Shown: positions 53,028-62,797, numbered from the stretch's first letter. The stretch: DNA of 64,000 nucleotides from Clostridium_AD frigoriphilum (GCF_036541405.1 NZ_JAZHFS010000009.1:1-64000); one strand, 5' to 3'. Translations and numbers: made by a program. The notes: generated by a model not told the origin, from the sequence alone.

Positions 53028-53948
53028 ATGTTAATTATAGAAGATAATTTTAAAACTAATCTTAAATATCAAACTTTTATTGCACTCGGAAGTTTTGATG
53101 GACTACATTTGGGACATATGCATCTTATAAATAAAACAGTGGAATTATCAAAAGCAAATAATGCTAAAAGTATGATCTGTACTTTTAAAAATCATCCATT
53201 GTCTGTTATTAATAAAGAAATTTGCCCAAAGCTTATAATGGATAATGATACTAAGATAAAATTACTAGAAGACACAGGTATAGATATAGTTAATTTAGCT
53301 AATTTTGATAAAGATTTTATGAAGATAACCCCTGAAGAGTTTATAAGAAATATGGTTAAATGCTATAATGCCAAGGGGATAATTGTTGGTTTTAATTATA
53401 GATTTGGTTATAAAAATTTAGGCGATGTAGAAATGCTTAAGGAATATAGCACAATACTTGGATATAAACTATATGTTTGTGAGGCAATTAGTGTCAATGA
53501 TGAAATTGTAAGCAGTTCAAAAATTCGTCATCTAATTGCTGAGGGTAATATTGTTAAAGCAAATGAACTTTTAGGGCGTCCACATACTATTAGTGGAAAA
53601 GTGATTACTGGTAAACAGCTTGGTAGAACTATTGGTTTTCCAACTGTAAATTTAAATTATAATAAGGAATATATTCTTCCAAAGGGAGGGGTATATTATA
53701 CTATAATTGAATATGATAATTGTTTTTATAAAGCTATAACCAATATAGGATACAATCCTACTGTAGAAGGTGGTAAATTATCAGTAGAAACACATATTCT
53801 AGATTTTAACAAGCAAATTTACAGTGAGATAGTTAAAATAAACTTTATAAAAAGAATAAGAGATGAAGTTAAATTTAATACTGTAGAGGAACTAAAGCAG
53901 CAGCTTGTAAAGGATAAGGAGTATGCTTATAATCAAAAAATAGAATAA
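53028..53948 (+). CDS. ribF: Bifunctional riboflavin kinase/FAD synthetase
   Basis: RibF makes FMN and then FAD from riboflavin. The N-terminal FAD synthetase domain has ALGSFDGLHLGHMHLI and SSSKIRHLIAEG. The C-terminal riboflavin kinase domain has LGRTIGFPTVNL and the later VEGGKLSVETHILDF. The 306-residue length is standard. truB-ribF-rpsO-pnp is a conserved string. Confidence 0.95.
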   Translation: MLIIEDNFKTNLKYQTFIALGSFDGLHLGHMHLINKTVELSKANNAKSMICTFKNHPLSVINKEICPKLIMDNDTKIKLLEDTGIDIVNLANFDKDFMKITPEEFIRNMVKCYNAKGIIVGFNYRFGYKNLGDVEMLKEYSTILGYKLYVCEAISVNDEIVSSSKIRHLIAEGNIVKANELLGRPHTISGKVITGKQLGRTIGFPTVNLNYNKEYILPKGGVYYTIIEYDNCFYKAITNIGYNPTVEGGKLSVETHILDFNKQIYSEIVKINFIKRIRDEVKFNTVEELKQQLVKDKEYAYNQKIE

Positions 53949-53972
53949 TAAACGTAAAGATGTAAAAATTAA

Positions 53973-54001
53973 TTTACAATTTAATCTTAGTTTGTTATAA
54001 T
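53973..54001 (+). promoter_or_regulatory. Promoter for rpsO
   Basis: TTTACA (53973-53978) and a perfect TATAAT (53996-54001) are spaced by 17 bases. The start site should be near 54008, giving a leader of about 75 bases. Confidence 0.75.
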
Positions 54002-54026
54002 TGATTTGAACCTTATGCTAAGTTAG

Positions 54027-54073
54027 CCGAATCACCAACGGTATACTTGGAATATGGGGATTTTATTCGGAGG
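54027..54073 (+). promoter_or_regulatory. Structured rpsO leader covering the ribosome binding site
   Basis: CCGAAT (54027-54032) pairs with ATTCGG (54065-54070), whose last bases are part of the CGGAGG ribosome site. Inside, CCAA (54035-54038) pairs with TTGG (54047-54050). Autogenous control by S15 through folded leaders that affect ribosome access is known in Gram-positive bacteria, so the same is likely here. Confidence 0.55.
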
Positions 54074-54082
54074 TGTTGTAAA

Positions 54083-54346
54083 ATGACAAAGACTACAAAA
54101 CAAGAAATAATGGTAAAACATGCAAGACATGAAGGAGATACAGGTTCTCCAGAAGTACAAATTGCACTTTTAACTGAAAGAATTACAGAGTTAAATGAGC
54201 ATTTAAAAGTTCATAAAAAAGATAACCATTCAAGAAGAGGTCTATTAATGATGGTTGGTCAAAGAAAAGGTATGTTAGGTTACTTAAAGAACAAAGATAT
54301 TGAAAGATATCGTGCAATTCTAGCAGAACTCGGACTAAGAAAATAA
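54083..54346 (+). CDS. rpsO: 30S ribosomal protein S15
   Basis: S15 is a primary 16S rRNA-binding protein. The 87-residue product contains HEGDTGSPEVQIALLTERITELNEHLKVHKKDNHSRRGLL, diagnostic of S15 (key blocks GSPEVQIA and HKKDNHSRRGL). The ATG at 54083 lies 9 bases after CGGAGG; the open frame upstream to 54047 is leader. A terminator and then pnp follow. Confidence 0.97.
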   Translation: MTKTTKQEIMVKHARHEGDTGSPEVQIALLTERITELNEHLKVHKKDNHSRRGLLMMVGQRKGMLGYLKNKDIERYRAILAELGLRK

Positions 54347-54350
54347 TTCG

Positions 54351-54377
54351 GAGCGGCTTAGCCGCTCTATTATTTTA
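54351..54377 (+). terminator. Terminator after rpsO
   Basis: A perfect 7-bp GC-rich stem (54351-54357 with 54361-54367) with a TTA loop is followed by TATTATTTT. Partial read-through into pnp is likely, as in other bacteria. Confidence 0.82.
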
Positions 54378-54455
54378 GGTTAGGGCAAAATATATACGAT
54401 TATCTACCAATATTTATAAAAATATTGGTAATTTAAATTGAGGGGAGGCAAATAT

Positions 54456-56582
54456 ATGATTCATACTATAGAAACGATTGTAGCAGGTAGAAAGCTTAAA
54501 GTTGAATATGGTAAGGTTGGAATGTTATCAGACTGTGCAATTTTTATGAGTTATGGTGAGACAGTAGTTTTAGTTAATACAAATGCTTCAGAAAAACCTA
54601 GGGACGGTATCGACTTCTTTCCATTAAGTGTAGAATATGAAGAAAAACTTTATGCTGTTGGTAAAATTCCAGGTGGTTTCATAAAAAGAGAAGCAAGACC
54701 ATCAGAAAGAGCAATTTTAACTGCAAGGGGTATAGATAGGCCTCTAAGACCATTATTTCCTAAAGGTTATAAAAATGATGTTCAAATTGTTTGTACAGTA
54801 CTATCGGTTGAACAAGATAATTCACCTGAAATACTTGCTATGAATGGAGCATCACTTGCATTATGTATATCAAGTATACCTTTTACTGATGCTGTCGCAA
54901 CGGTTTCAGTTGGTTTAGTAGATGGTAAATTCATATTAAGCCCAACAGCAGACGAGAGAAAAGTAAGTGTTATGAAGCTTACAGTTTGTGCTACAAAAGA
55001 TAATGTAACAATGATAGAAGCTAGTGGAGACGAAATAGCTGAAGATGTAATGATAGCTGCAATCGACTTTGCTTTTGAAGCATGTAAAAAAATAGTAGCT
55101 TTCCAAGAAGAAGCTGTAGCTAAATTTGGAAAGAAAAAAAACATTCCTGAGTTTAAAAAAATAGATGAAACTCTCGAAAGTGAAGTTAGAAAATTCTCAT
55201 TTGATATGGTGAAGACAGCAATGTACATAATGGATAAAGATGAGAGAAATGTAATGGTTGATCAAATTAAAGCAAAAATAAGCGCTGAATTTGATGAAAA
55301 GTATGCTGATAAAAAATCAGATATAGGTGAAATTTTCTATAATATTCAAAAGGAAATAGTTAGAAATATGATGTTAAATGAAAATAGAAGACCTGATGGA
55401 AGAGCTTTTGATGAAGTTAGACCAATAAGTTGTGAGGTAGGAATACTTCCAAGAACTCATGGAACAGGTCTTTTTACAAGAGGACTTACTCAAGTTATGG
55501 GAGTTGCGACACTTGGAGCATTAAAGGAAGCACAAATACTAGACGGAATAAGTGATGAAGATACTAAAAGATATATGCATCATTATAATTTTCCAGCTTA
55601 TAGCGTAGGAGAAACTAAACCAATGCGTGGACCTGGAAGACGAGAAATCGGACATGGTGCACTAGCCGAAAAAGCAGTAGAACCACTTTTACCATCTGTA
55701 GAAGAATTTCCATATGCAATTCGTGTGGTATCAGAAGTATTAAGTTCTAATGGTTCAACATCTCAAGCAAGCGTAAGTGCAAGTATTTTGGCACTATTAG
55801 ATGCTGGAGTTCCAATTAAGAGACCTGCAGCTGGAATTGCAATGGGACTAATTACAAATGATGATTTATCTAAAGAAAAAGTTATAACTGATATTCAGGG
55901 TATAGAAGATTTCTTTGGTGATATGGACTTTAAAGTAGCTGGAACTGTTAATGGTATTACAGCTATACAAGTTGATACAAAACTTCATGGATTATCTAAT
56001 TACTGCATTAAAACTGCAATTATAGATGCGAAAAAAGCTAGACTTCATATAATTGGAAAAATGAATGAATGTATAGCTGCTCCAAGAAGTGAAATGTCAA
56101 AGTATGCTCCTAGAATGTATGTACTAAATGTTGCACCTGACAAGATTAGGGATGTAATAGGTAAAGGTGGAGCAACTATAAAGAAAATTATAGCAGAAAC
56201 TGGTGTTAAAATAGATACTAGTGATGATGGAAAAATTGTAATTATGTCTAATGATGGCGTGAGCGCAAATAGAGCAGTGGAAATAATTGAACAGTTAACT
56301 AAATCTGTTAAAGTTGGAGAAATATATTTAGGAAAAGTAACTAAGATTGCTGCTTTTGGAGCATTTGTTGAAATTCTACCTAATAAAGAAGGATTAGTTC
56401 ATATTTCTAAACTTGATTTTGAAAGAGTTAATAAAGTAGAAGATATTGTATCAGTTGGCGATGAAATATTAGTCAAAGTAATGGAAATAGATAATCAGGG
56501 AAGAGTAAATCTTTCAAGAAGAGATGCTATGAAAGATAGCGAAAATGAAAAAAAAGAGAATGAAAAAAAATTGAATGAATAA
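54456..56582 (+). CDS. pnp: Polyribonucleotide nucleotidyltransferase
   Basis: PNPase is a phosphorolytic 3'-5' exoribonuclease of the RNA-decay machinery. The 708-residue protein has two RNase PH domains (the second starting around RRPDGRAFDEVRPISCEVG, with the GSTSQASVSAS region), a KH domain (IRDVIGKGGATIKKI) and a C-terminal S1 domain (GEIYLGKVTKIAAFGAFVEI). A charged tail follows. The ATG at 54456 follows AGGGGAGG; the frame is open from 54438. Confidence 0.97.
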   Translation: MIHTIETIVAGRKLKVEYGKVGMLSDCAIFMSYGETVVLVNTNASEKPRDGIDFFPLSVEYEEKLYAVGKIPGGFIKREARPSERAILTARGIDRPLRPLFPKGYKNDVQIVCTVLSVEQDNSPEILAMNGASLALCISSIPFTDAVATVSVGLVDGKFILSPTADERKVSVMKLTVCATKDNVTMIEASGDEIAEDVMIAAIDFAFEACKKIVAFQEEAVAKFGKKKNIPEFKKIDETLESEVRKFSFDMVKTAMYIMDKDERNVMVDQIKAKISAEFDEKYADKKSDIGEIFYNIQKEIVRNMMLNENRRPDGRAFDEVRPISCEVGILPRTHGTGLFTRGLTQVMGVATLGALKEAQILDGISDEDTKRYMHHYNFPAYSVGETKPMRGPGRREIGHGALAEKAVEPLLPSVEEFPYAIRVVSEVLSSNGSTSQASVSASILALLDAGVPIKRPAAGIAMGLITNDDLSKEKVITDIQGIEDFFGDMDFKVAGTVNGITAIQVDTKLHGLSNYCIKTAIIDAKKARLHIIGKMNECIAAPRSEMSKYAPRMYVLNVAPDKIRDVIGKGGATIKKIIAETGVKIDTSDDGKIVIMSNDGVSANRAVEIIEQLTKSVKVGEIYLGKVTKIAAFGAFVEILPNKEGLVHISKLDFERVNKVEDIVSVGDEILVKVMEIDNQGRVNLSRRDAMKDSENEKKENEKKLNE

Positions 56583-56587
56583 TAATA

Positions 56588-56616
56588 GAGGGGCTTAGGT
56601 GCCTTTTTATTTTTTT
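56588..56616 (+). terminator. Weak terminator after pnp
   Basis: A short G-T-containing stem (AGGGGC with GCCTTT) with a 6-base loop is followed by a long T-rich stretch. Strength is doubtful because of the wobble pairs. Confidence 0.55.
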
Positions 56617-56675
56617 AAATAAAAAACACTAATATGCACATAATAAATATAAAATCTCACTAAGGAGAGGCGCAT

Positions 56676-57950
56676 ATGTATAATTTGATTAAGTTAGATA
56701 ATGGTTTAAGGATTGCAGTTGAAAATATTGAATATGTGAATTCTGTAAGTGTAGGCTTATGGGTGGAAAATGGCTCTAGAAATGAAAATACAGTTAACAG
56801 TGGAATATCACATTTCATTGAACATATGCTTTTTAAAGGAACTAAAGTTAGAACTGCAAAACAAATTGCTGAAACCATTGAAGATGTCGGTGGTCAAATA
56901 AATGCGTTTACAAGTAGGGAAGCTACATGTTTTTATATAAAAGCATTAGACACTCACCTTGATTTATCATTAGATATTATTTCGGATATGTTATTCAACA
57001 GTACTTTTTGTGAAGAAGATATTGAAAAGGAAAAAGGTGTAATTGTTGAGGAAATAAATATGAGTGAGGATTCACCAGAGGATGTTTTAGCTGACCTGCA
57101 TACAAAAGCAATTTGGGAATCAGATTCTATTTCGTTACCAATTTTAGGGACAATAGATACTGTAAATTCTTTTAATAGAAAAATGATAGTAGATTATATA
57201 GATTCGTATTATATACCAGAAAATTCAGTAATATCTATTTCTGGTAAATTTAATATGGAAAATATAGAAAGTCTTGTTGAAAAATATTTTGGTAAATGGC
57301 GCTATAAAAATAAACAGATTACTAAATATAGTAGCCCAAAAATATTTAATAACCATTATTTTAGAAAAAAAGATATTGAACAACTTCATATAAGTTTAGG
57401 AATTCCAGGTGTAGGTCTTGGAGAAGATGATATTTATACGTTAATATTATTAAGCAATATACTTGGAGGTGGAGCGTCTTCATTATTATTCCAAAAGGTT
57501 CGTGAAGATTTAGGGATATGTTATTCTATCTATTGTTATATATCAGCATTTAAAAATACAGGAGTTGTAAGCATTTATGCTGGGCTTAACCCAAAATATG
57601 CACAAGTTGCTATTGATGTTATAAAAGAAGAAGTTAGTAACTTTGCGAAACTAGGAATCACTAATGAAAAATTAAGTAAAGCTAAGGAACAGTTAAAGGG
57701 TAGCTATATTTTAGGACTTGAAAGCACAAGTAGCAGAATGTTTAGTAATGGAAAATCAGCTCTGTTTATGGACAAAATAAATACGCCTGAAGAAATATTA
57801 CAAAAAATAGATGAAATAGATATGATAAGAGTAAATGCTGTAATGGAAAAAACCTTTAAAATAGGTATAATAAATTCGTCATATGTAGGAAGAGAAAATG
57901 AAATGCTTAAAAAGGTTTTTGATGGTAATGTTATTTCAGTGGACAAGTAA
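56676..57950 (+). CDS. mlpA: M16 family zinc peptidase (MlpA/YmxG-like)
   Basis: This M16 (pitrilysin-family) peptidase has the inverted zinc motif HFIEH (His46, Glu49, His50) and the distal glutamate region IEKEKGVIVEEI. The 424-residue length and the C-terminal inactive-like half match the single-subunit bacterial enzymes. The B. subtilis homologue lies in the same place near pnp, ymxH and dapG. The natural substrate is unknown. An AAGGAGAGG ribosome site precedes the ATG. Confidence 0.9.
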   Translation: MYNLIKLDNGLRIAVENIEYVNSVSVGLWVENGSRNENTVNSGISHFIEHMLFKGTKVRTAKQIAETIEDVGGQINAFTSREATCFYIKALDTHLDLSLDIISDMLFNSTFCEEDIEKEKGVIVEEINMSEDSPEDVLADLHTKAIWESDSISLPILGTIDTVNSFNRKMIVDYIDSYYIPENSVISISGKFNMENIESLVEKYFGKWRYKNKQITKYSSPKIFNNHYFRKKDIEQLHISLGIPGVGLGEDDIYTLILLSNILGGGASSLLFQKVREDLGICYSIYCYISAFKNTGVVSIYAGLNPKYAQVAIDVIKEEVSNFAKLGITNEKLSKAKEQLKGSYILGLESTSSRMFSNGKSALFMDKINTPEEILQKIDEIDMIRVNAVMEKTFKIGIINSSYVGRENEMLKKVFDGNVISVDK

Positions 57951-57978
57951 ATCATTTGATAAAATATAAAAATAAGGC

Positions 57979-58030
57979 ATATCTCCTTAATATAATCCAT
58001 AGTATTTTATGAGAAGAGTTAAGGAGATGT
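57979..58030 (+). promoter_or_regulatory. Inverted repeat covering the ymxH ribosome binding site
   Basis: ATCTCCTTAA (57981-57990) is perfectly complementary to TTAAGGAGAT (58019-58028), which contains the AAGGAGAT ribosome site; two further pairs extend it. The 28-base loop contains TATAAT at 57991-57996. Read-through RNA from mlpA could fold to hide the ribosome site, while an internal start would lack the 5' arm. Confidence 0.55.
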
Positions 58031-58034
58031 TTGT

Positions 58035-58310
58035 ATGGAAGACAATGTAAAACTATATAGTGAAATGGAAAGATATGAAATCATAAATATTAATGATGGT
58101 GATAAATATAGCAATTTAGGTAGTAATGATGTAGTTGTTGATGAGAATGGCTTTTTAAAATTCTTAATTATAAATGATGGCAGTTCTAAGTTTAGCTTTT
58201 TTCGAAATAACGATATTATTGAAGTTCCTTGGGAATATGTTAAAAAAATAGGGTCTAGAACTATAATTATTGATGTTGATAATGAATTATTAAAAAAATC
58301 TCATGTTTAA
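58035..58310 (+). CDS. ymxH: YlmC/YmxH family sporulation protein (PRC-barrel)
   Basis: The 91-residue product is a single PRC-barrel domain of the YlmC/YmxH family, annotated in spore-formers as a sporulation protein of unknown mechanism. Recognisable segments are YEIININDGDKYSNLGSNDVVVDENG and EVPWEYVKKIGSRTIIID (key blocks NINDG and WEYVKKIG). The gene follows the M16 peptidase and precedes the aspartokinase, as in B. subtilis. Confidence 0.85.
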   Translation: MEDNVKLYSEMERYEIININDGDKYSNLGSNDVVVDENGFLKFLIINDGSSKFSFFRNNDIIEVPWEYVKKIGSRTIIIDVDNELLKKSHV

Positions 58311-58371
58311 CGATATTTCAGAAGTTGTTAATGTTGCAGTTTAGATAAATGATTATTCCAGGAGGTCAGAA

Positions 58372-59562
58372 ATGAAGATATTAGTTCAAAAGTTTGGTGG
58401 TACATCTGTTTCAACTAAGGAAAAAAGAAAGCTTGTAGCAAGTAAAGTGATAAATGCAAAGGCTAAGGGGTATTTTCCCGTGGTAGTGGTATCTGCTATG
58501 GGAAGGAAAGGTGAGCCTTATGCTACCGATACACTGTTATCACAAATAGACGATGATTTTAAAGGTGCAAATCCATTAGCAACAGATTTGCTAATGAGTT
58601 GTGGTGAAATTATAAGCACTGTAATAATGTGTAATGAATTAAATAATAATAAAGTTGATACTGTGCCTTTAACTGGGGGACAAGCAGGTATAATTACAGA
58701 TAGTAGTTATACAAATGCTGCGATACTTAATGTAGATACAAAAAGAATATTAAGTATTCTGAAAAGCGGAAAAGTTCCTGTAGTTGCAGGATTTCAAGGT
58801 ATGGATGACAAGGGCTATGTTACGACCATTGGTAGAGGTGGAAGTGATGTTACAGCTGCACTGCTTGGCGCAGCGCTTAAAGCAGTAGAGGTCCGAATAT
58901 ACACTGATGTAGATGGAATAATGACAGCAGATCCAAGAATAGTTTCTGAGGCAACTTTAATAAAAAAAATAAGTTATGATGAAATATTTCAATTTGCGGA
59001 TCAAGGAGCAAAGGTTATACATCCAAGAGCAGTGGAGATATGTAAAAAATATAATATACCACTCGTAATAAAAAATACTATGAACGAGTGCGATGGAACT
59101 GTAATTTCAAATTTTGAAAGTGAAGATGATAATAATATAATTACAGGAATTACACATATGAATAATAGGGTTCAAATAAAAGTAACTAAAAATTTAGGTT
59201 CTAGCTATGATGATCTTTTTGATATTCTGGCTGAAAACTTTATAAGTATAGATCTTATTAACGTTTTTCCTAAAGAGAAAATATTTACTATTGATGAAAA
59301 AGACTTTACTAAATTTACCAACTTAATAAAAGAACTTAATGTATCTTATTCTTTTGTGAAGGAGTGTAGTAAGCTTGCAATTATTGGTTCAAAAATGAGA
59401 GGTATACCTGGTGTAATGGCGAGAATACTTAAGGCGTTAACAAAACAAAAAATTGAAGTATTACAAACAGCGGATTCTCATATGACAATATGGTGTCTTG
59501 TAGAAACAAGAGATGCCCAAAAAGCTATTATCGCACTACATAGAGAATTTAAATTAGGTTAA
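58372..59562 (+). CDS. dapG: Aspartate kinase (DapG-like)
   Basis: Aspartokinase phosphorylates aspartate in the first step of the lysine, diaminopimelate, threonine and methionine pathways. The 396-residue protein starts VQKFGGTSVST and has VTTIGRGGSDVTAALLGAAL. Two C-terminal ACT domains for allosteric control follow. The VSAMGRKGEPYATDTLL segment and the position next to ymxH match the B. subtilis DapG isozyme rather than LysC. An AGGAGGT ribosome site precedes the ATG. Confidence 0.9.
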   Translation: MKILVQKFGGTSVSTKEKRKLVASKVINAKAKGYFPVVVVSAMGRKGEPYATDTLLSQIDDDFKGANPLATDLLMSCGEIISTVIMCNELNNNKVDTVPLTGGQAGIITDSSYTNAAILNVDTKRILSILKSGKVPVVAGFQGMDDKGYVTTIGRGGSDVTAALLGAALKAVEVRIYTDVDGIMTADPRIVSEATLIKKISYDEIFQFADQGAKVIHPRAVEICKKYNIPLVIKNTMNECDGTVISNFESEDDNNIITGITHMNNRVQIKVTKNLGSSYDDLFDILAENFISIDLINVFPKEKIFTIDEKDFTKFTNLIKELNVSYSFVKECSKLAIIGSKMRGIPGVMARILKALTKQKIEVLQTADSHMTIWCLVETRDAQKAIIALHREFKLG

Positions 59563-59618
59563 AAAATGTATATAGTTTCTCTTAATGCACAAAATAAAGT
59601 GAATTAGGAGGAATGCAA

Positions 59619-60302
59619 ATGTTAAAAACTCAAAAAAACAATGAAGATAAGAATAATGATCAGGTAGAAAGTATCAAAGAACTTGGAACAACTAATGTTG
59701 CAACTCAGGATGATAGAATCCAGGTTTTACCAATTATTGGACAAATAGAAGGGCATATGATGTTGTCTCCTCAAACAAAGGCTACTAAGTATGAACATGT
59801 TATTCCAGAACTTATTGCTATGGAGAGGGATGAAAAAGTAAAAGGTATTCTTATAGTCCTAAATACTGTAGGAGGAGATGTGGAAGCAGGCCTTGCAATA
59901 GCAGAGATGATACGTAGCGTAAGTAAGCCAACAGTGTCACTTGTAGTCGGTGGAGGGCATTCAATAGGCATACCACTAGCGACAGCTGCTGAATATTCAT
60001 TTATTTCTCCATCTGCAACTATGATAATTCATCCTATAAGAATGAATGGTTTAATCATAGGAGTACCTCAAACTTTTGAGTATTTTAATAAAATGCAAGA
60101 GAGAATCACAGAATTTATTATTAGAACCTCAAAGATTGACAAGGAAACGGTAAATAGATTAATGCTTCAAACCGATGAGCTTTTAAATGATATGGGTACT
60201 ATACTCATAGGAAAACAAGCAGTGGATAATGGACTAATAGATGAAGTTGGTGGAATAAGTGAAGCTTTATCAAAATTAAATGAAATGATAGATAAAGCAT
60301 AA
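59619..60302 (+). CDS. ClpP-fold serine protease (TepA-like)
   Basis: The 227-residue protein is a ClpP-family protease similar to B. subtilis TepA, encoded in the same place before spoIIIE. The likely nucleophile is Ser115 in VGGGHSIGIPLATAA and the histidine is His138 in MIIHPIRM; NTVGGDVEAG forms the oxyanion region. An N-terminal tail of ~35 charged residues precedes the fold, and no signal peptide is seen. The ATG at 59619 suits the AGGAGG site better than the ATG at 59613. The physiological substrate is not known. Confidence 0.87.
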   Translation: MLKTQKNNEDKNNDQVESIKELGTTNVATQDDRIQVLPIIGQIEGHMMLSPQTKATKYEHVIPELIAMERDEKVKGILIVLNTVGGDVEAGLAIAEMIRSVSKPTVSLVVGGGHSIGIPLATAAEYSFISPSATMIIHPIRMNGLIIGVPQTFEYFNKMQERITEFIIRTSKIDKETVNRLMLQTDELLNDMGTILIGKQAVDNGLIDEVGGISEALSKLNEMIDKA

Positions 60303-60350
60303 AAACAGATATAAATAGGTCTAAATGACCTATTTATATCTGTTTTTATT
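60301..60350 (+). terminator. Terminator overlapping the tepA-like stop codon
   Basis: A perfect 21-bp stem (60301-60321 with 60327-60347) with a TAAAT loop ends in a T-run. Its 5' arm begins within the stop codon. It is among the longest perfect hairpins in the window. Confidence 0.92.
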
Positions 60351-60496
60351 GACTGTTTACTATAACAAATAGATTCTAATGGTAATTCTTATAGAAGTAG
60401 TTTAAAATACATTTATAAAGCTATTTAAAGTTAAAGGTAATTTATAATGTTTGTAGAAATAATAAAGATAGAACTAATAAAATTTGAGGTGATACT

Positions 60497-62797
60497 TTGG
60501 CCAGAAAAAAGACTAAATCTAAAGGCTCTAAGATTGTAGATAGTGAAATTTTTGGAATTGTATTAATAACAATAGGCATATTAATGTTATTAAGCATATT
60601 CTCAACTATATTTTCAAATTCTAATTCAATATCAGGTATGATTGGTAATTTTATTAATCATCTACTTTTTGCGACTTTGGGGTTAGGTGCATATCTTTCT
60701 CCGTTTTTGATATTATTTATAGGTTTTTGTGATATTGTTAAGAAAGGTAAGATAAATTTTAGTAAAAAATTTTACGGGATAATGCTTACTATAATGAACA
60801 CATTGCTATTTATACAAATGTTAACTTTAGATGAGTACTACATTAAAGAAGATTTTTTGCTTGGGATAAGTAAAATATATAAATCATCAAGTGTTTTACA
60901 TGGGGGTGTTATTAGTTATTCCATTGATGTACCAATGTACACACTATTTGGGGCTGCTGGAAGTTATATAATTTTTATTGCGATTTATGTAATTTGTTTA
61001 ATTATAATATTAAACGTATCGCTAAATGATGTATTTATGTATTTTAAGGAAAGAGTCATTACTAAAAGAGATACTAACAAAAATGATAGTAAGGAGCTAT
61101 ATATAGAAAACAATGATAGTCAAGAAGAGTTAGCAGTTTCAAGTGGAGGAAAAAACAAATTTATTAAAGATATTAGCAATAAAATTAAAATAATTGATTT
61201 TATAAAATCAAATGATATTGAAACTGAAGAGCAAGTACCAAATGAAGATGAAGCTTCTAATATTAATAAGAGTGATAATACAAGGGGCACAAAAGTAAAG
61301 CACATAGATAATTCTATAAAGCAAGAGCTTGAACAAGAAATTCAATTAAATAGTGTGCAAATAAAGCCAAATTACAAATACGAATATCCTACTTTAGAGT
61401 TGTTAAATGAAAATATTACTTCTAAAATGAATAAAAATGATAAAAAAGAATTACTTAATAATGCGAATAAATTGCAAGAGACATTAAGTAGCTTTGGAGT
61501 TGAAGCAAAGGTTATTCAAGTTACCAAAGGACCTTCAGTGACAAGGTTCGAGCTTCAGCCCAATGCTGGGGTTAAGGTGAGCAAGATTGTGAATTTAGCA
61601 GATGATATTGCACTGAATTTAGCTTCATCGGGTGTAAGAATTGAAGCACCAATACCCGGTAAGGCAGCTGTAGGAATTGAAGTACCAAATAAAGAGTTAA
61701 GTGCAGTGTACTTAAGAGAAGTAATAGAGTCTAATGAATTTTTAGAAACAAACAAAAATTTGTCTTTTAGTTTAGGAAAAGACATAGGTGGTAATTGTGT
61801 TGTTTCAGACTTAACAAAAATGCCACATTTATTAGTAGCGGGGGCTACGGGCTCCGGAAAGAGTGTTTGCATAAATTCATTAATAATAAGTTTACTTTAT
61901 AAATATTCCCCAGAGGAGGTTAAGTTATTACTAATTGACCCCAAGGTTGTTGAATTAAATATTTACAATGGAATACCTCATTTATTAATACCAGTTGTAA
62001 CAGATCCGAAAAAATCAGCAGGTGCTTTAAATTGGGCTGTGAATGAAATGACAAGAAGATATAAGAGTTTTGCCGAAAACAATGTGCGAAGTATTGAGGG
62101 ATATAATGAATTAGTTAATAAAGGCATTCTTGAAGAAAAATTACCATGGATTGTCATTATAATTGATGAGTTAGCGGATTTAATGACGGTTTGTGCAAAT
62201 GATGTAGAAGAGTATATTGGTAGGCTTGCACAGATGGCGAGAGCGGCAGGTATGCATTTAGTAATTGCTACACAAAGGCCTTCGGTCGATGTTATTACAG
62301 GCGTGATAAAGGCTAATATACCTTCAAGAATATCATTTGCGGTTTCAAGTCAAATAGATTCAAGAACGATTTTAGATTCCGCTGGTGCAGAAAAATTACT
62401 TGGTAAAGGAGATATGCTTTTTTATCCGTCTGGAGAGTCTAAACCAATTAGAATACAAGGAGCTTTTGTATCAGAAGAAGAAGTTGAGCGAGTTGTTAAT
62501 TTTATAAAAGACCAGAAGACCCAGGTGAATTATGAAAAAGAAATAATAGATGAAATAGAAAGTAGTTCAGTAAAGAAAGATGATAATGAAGGCATTGACG
62601 AATTATTAAATGAAGCAATTAGAATAGTTGTTGAAAATGGTCAAGCATCTACTTCATTATTGCAACGTAAGCTAAAAATAGGTTATAATAGAGCAGCAAG
62701 AATTATAGAACAAATGGAGGAACGTAGGATTATATCTGGTAGAAATGGAAGTAAACCTAGGGAAATATTGGTAAGTAATGCTGAACTTAAAAATTAA
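60497..62797 (+). CDS. spoIIIE: DNA translocase FtsK/SpoIIIE
   Basis: This hexameric ATPase pumps DNA through the division or sporulation septum. The 766-residue protein starts at TTG behind GAGGTG, has four N-terminal membrane helices within residues ~15-180 and a charged linker. The motor domain carries Walker A GATGSGKSVC (about residue 451) and Walker B IIIDELADLM. The C-terminal gamma winged helix (LKIGYNRAARIIEQMEERRI) recognises oriented DNA motifs. Position next to the ClpP-like gene suggests the SpoIIIE orthologue. Confidence 0.94.
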   Translation: MARKKTKSKGSKIVDSEIFGIVLITIGILMLLSIFSTIFSNSNSISGMIGNFINHLLFATLGLGAYLSPFLILFIGFCDIVKKGKINFSKKFYGIMLTIMNTLLFIQMLTLDEYYIKEDFLLGISKIYKSSSVLHGGVISYSIDVPMYTLFGAAGSYIIFIAIYVICLIIILNVSLNDVFMYFKERVITKRDTNKNDSKELYIENNDSQEELAVSSGGKNKFIKDISNKIKIIDFIKSNDIETEEQVPNEDEASNINKSDNTRGTKVKHIDNSIKQELEQEIQLNSVQIKPNYKYEYPTLELLNENITSKMNKNDKKELLNNANKLQETLSSFGVEAKVIQVTKGPSVTRFELQPNAGVKVSKIVNLADDIALNLASSGVRIEAPIPGKAAVGIEVPNKELSAVYLREVIESNEFLETNKNLSFSLGKDIGGNCVVSDLTKMPHLLVAGATGSGKSVCINSLIISLLYKYSPEEVKLLLIDPKVVELNIYNGIPHLLIPVVTDPKKSAGALNWAVNEMTRRYKSFAENNVRSIEGYNELVNKGILEEKLPWIVIIIDELADLMTVCANDVEEYIGRLAQMARAAGMHLVIATQRPSVDVITGVIKANIPSRISFAVSSQIDSRTILDSAGAEKLLGKGDMLFYPSGESKPIRIQGAFVSEEEVERVVNFIKDQKTQVNYEKEIIDEIESSSVKKDDNEGIDELLNEAIRIVVENGQASTSLLQRKLKIGYNRAARIIEQMEERRIISGRNGSKPREILVSNAELKN

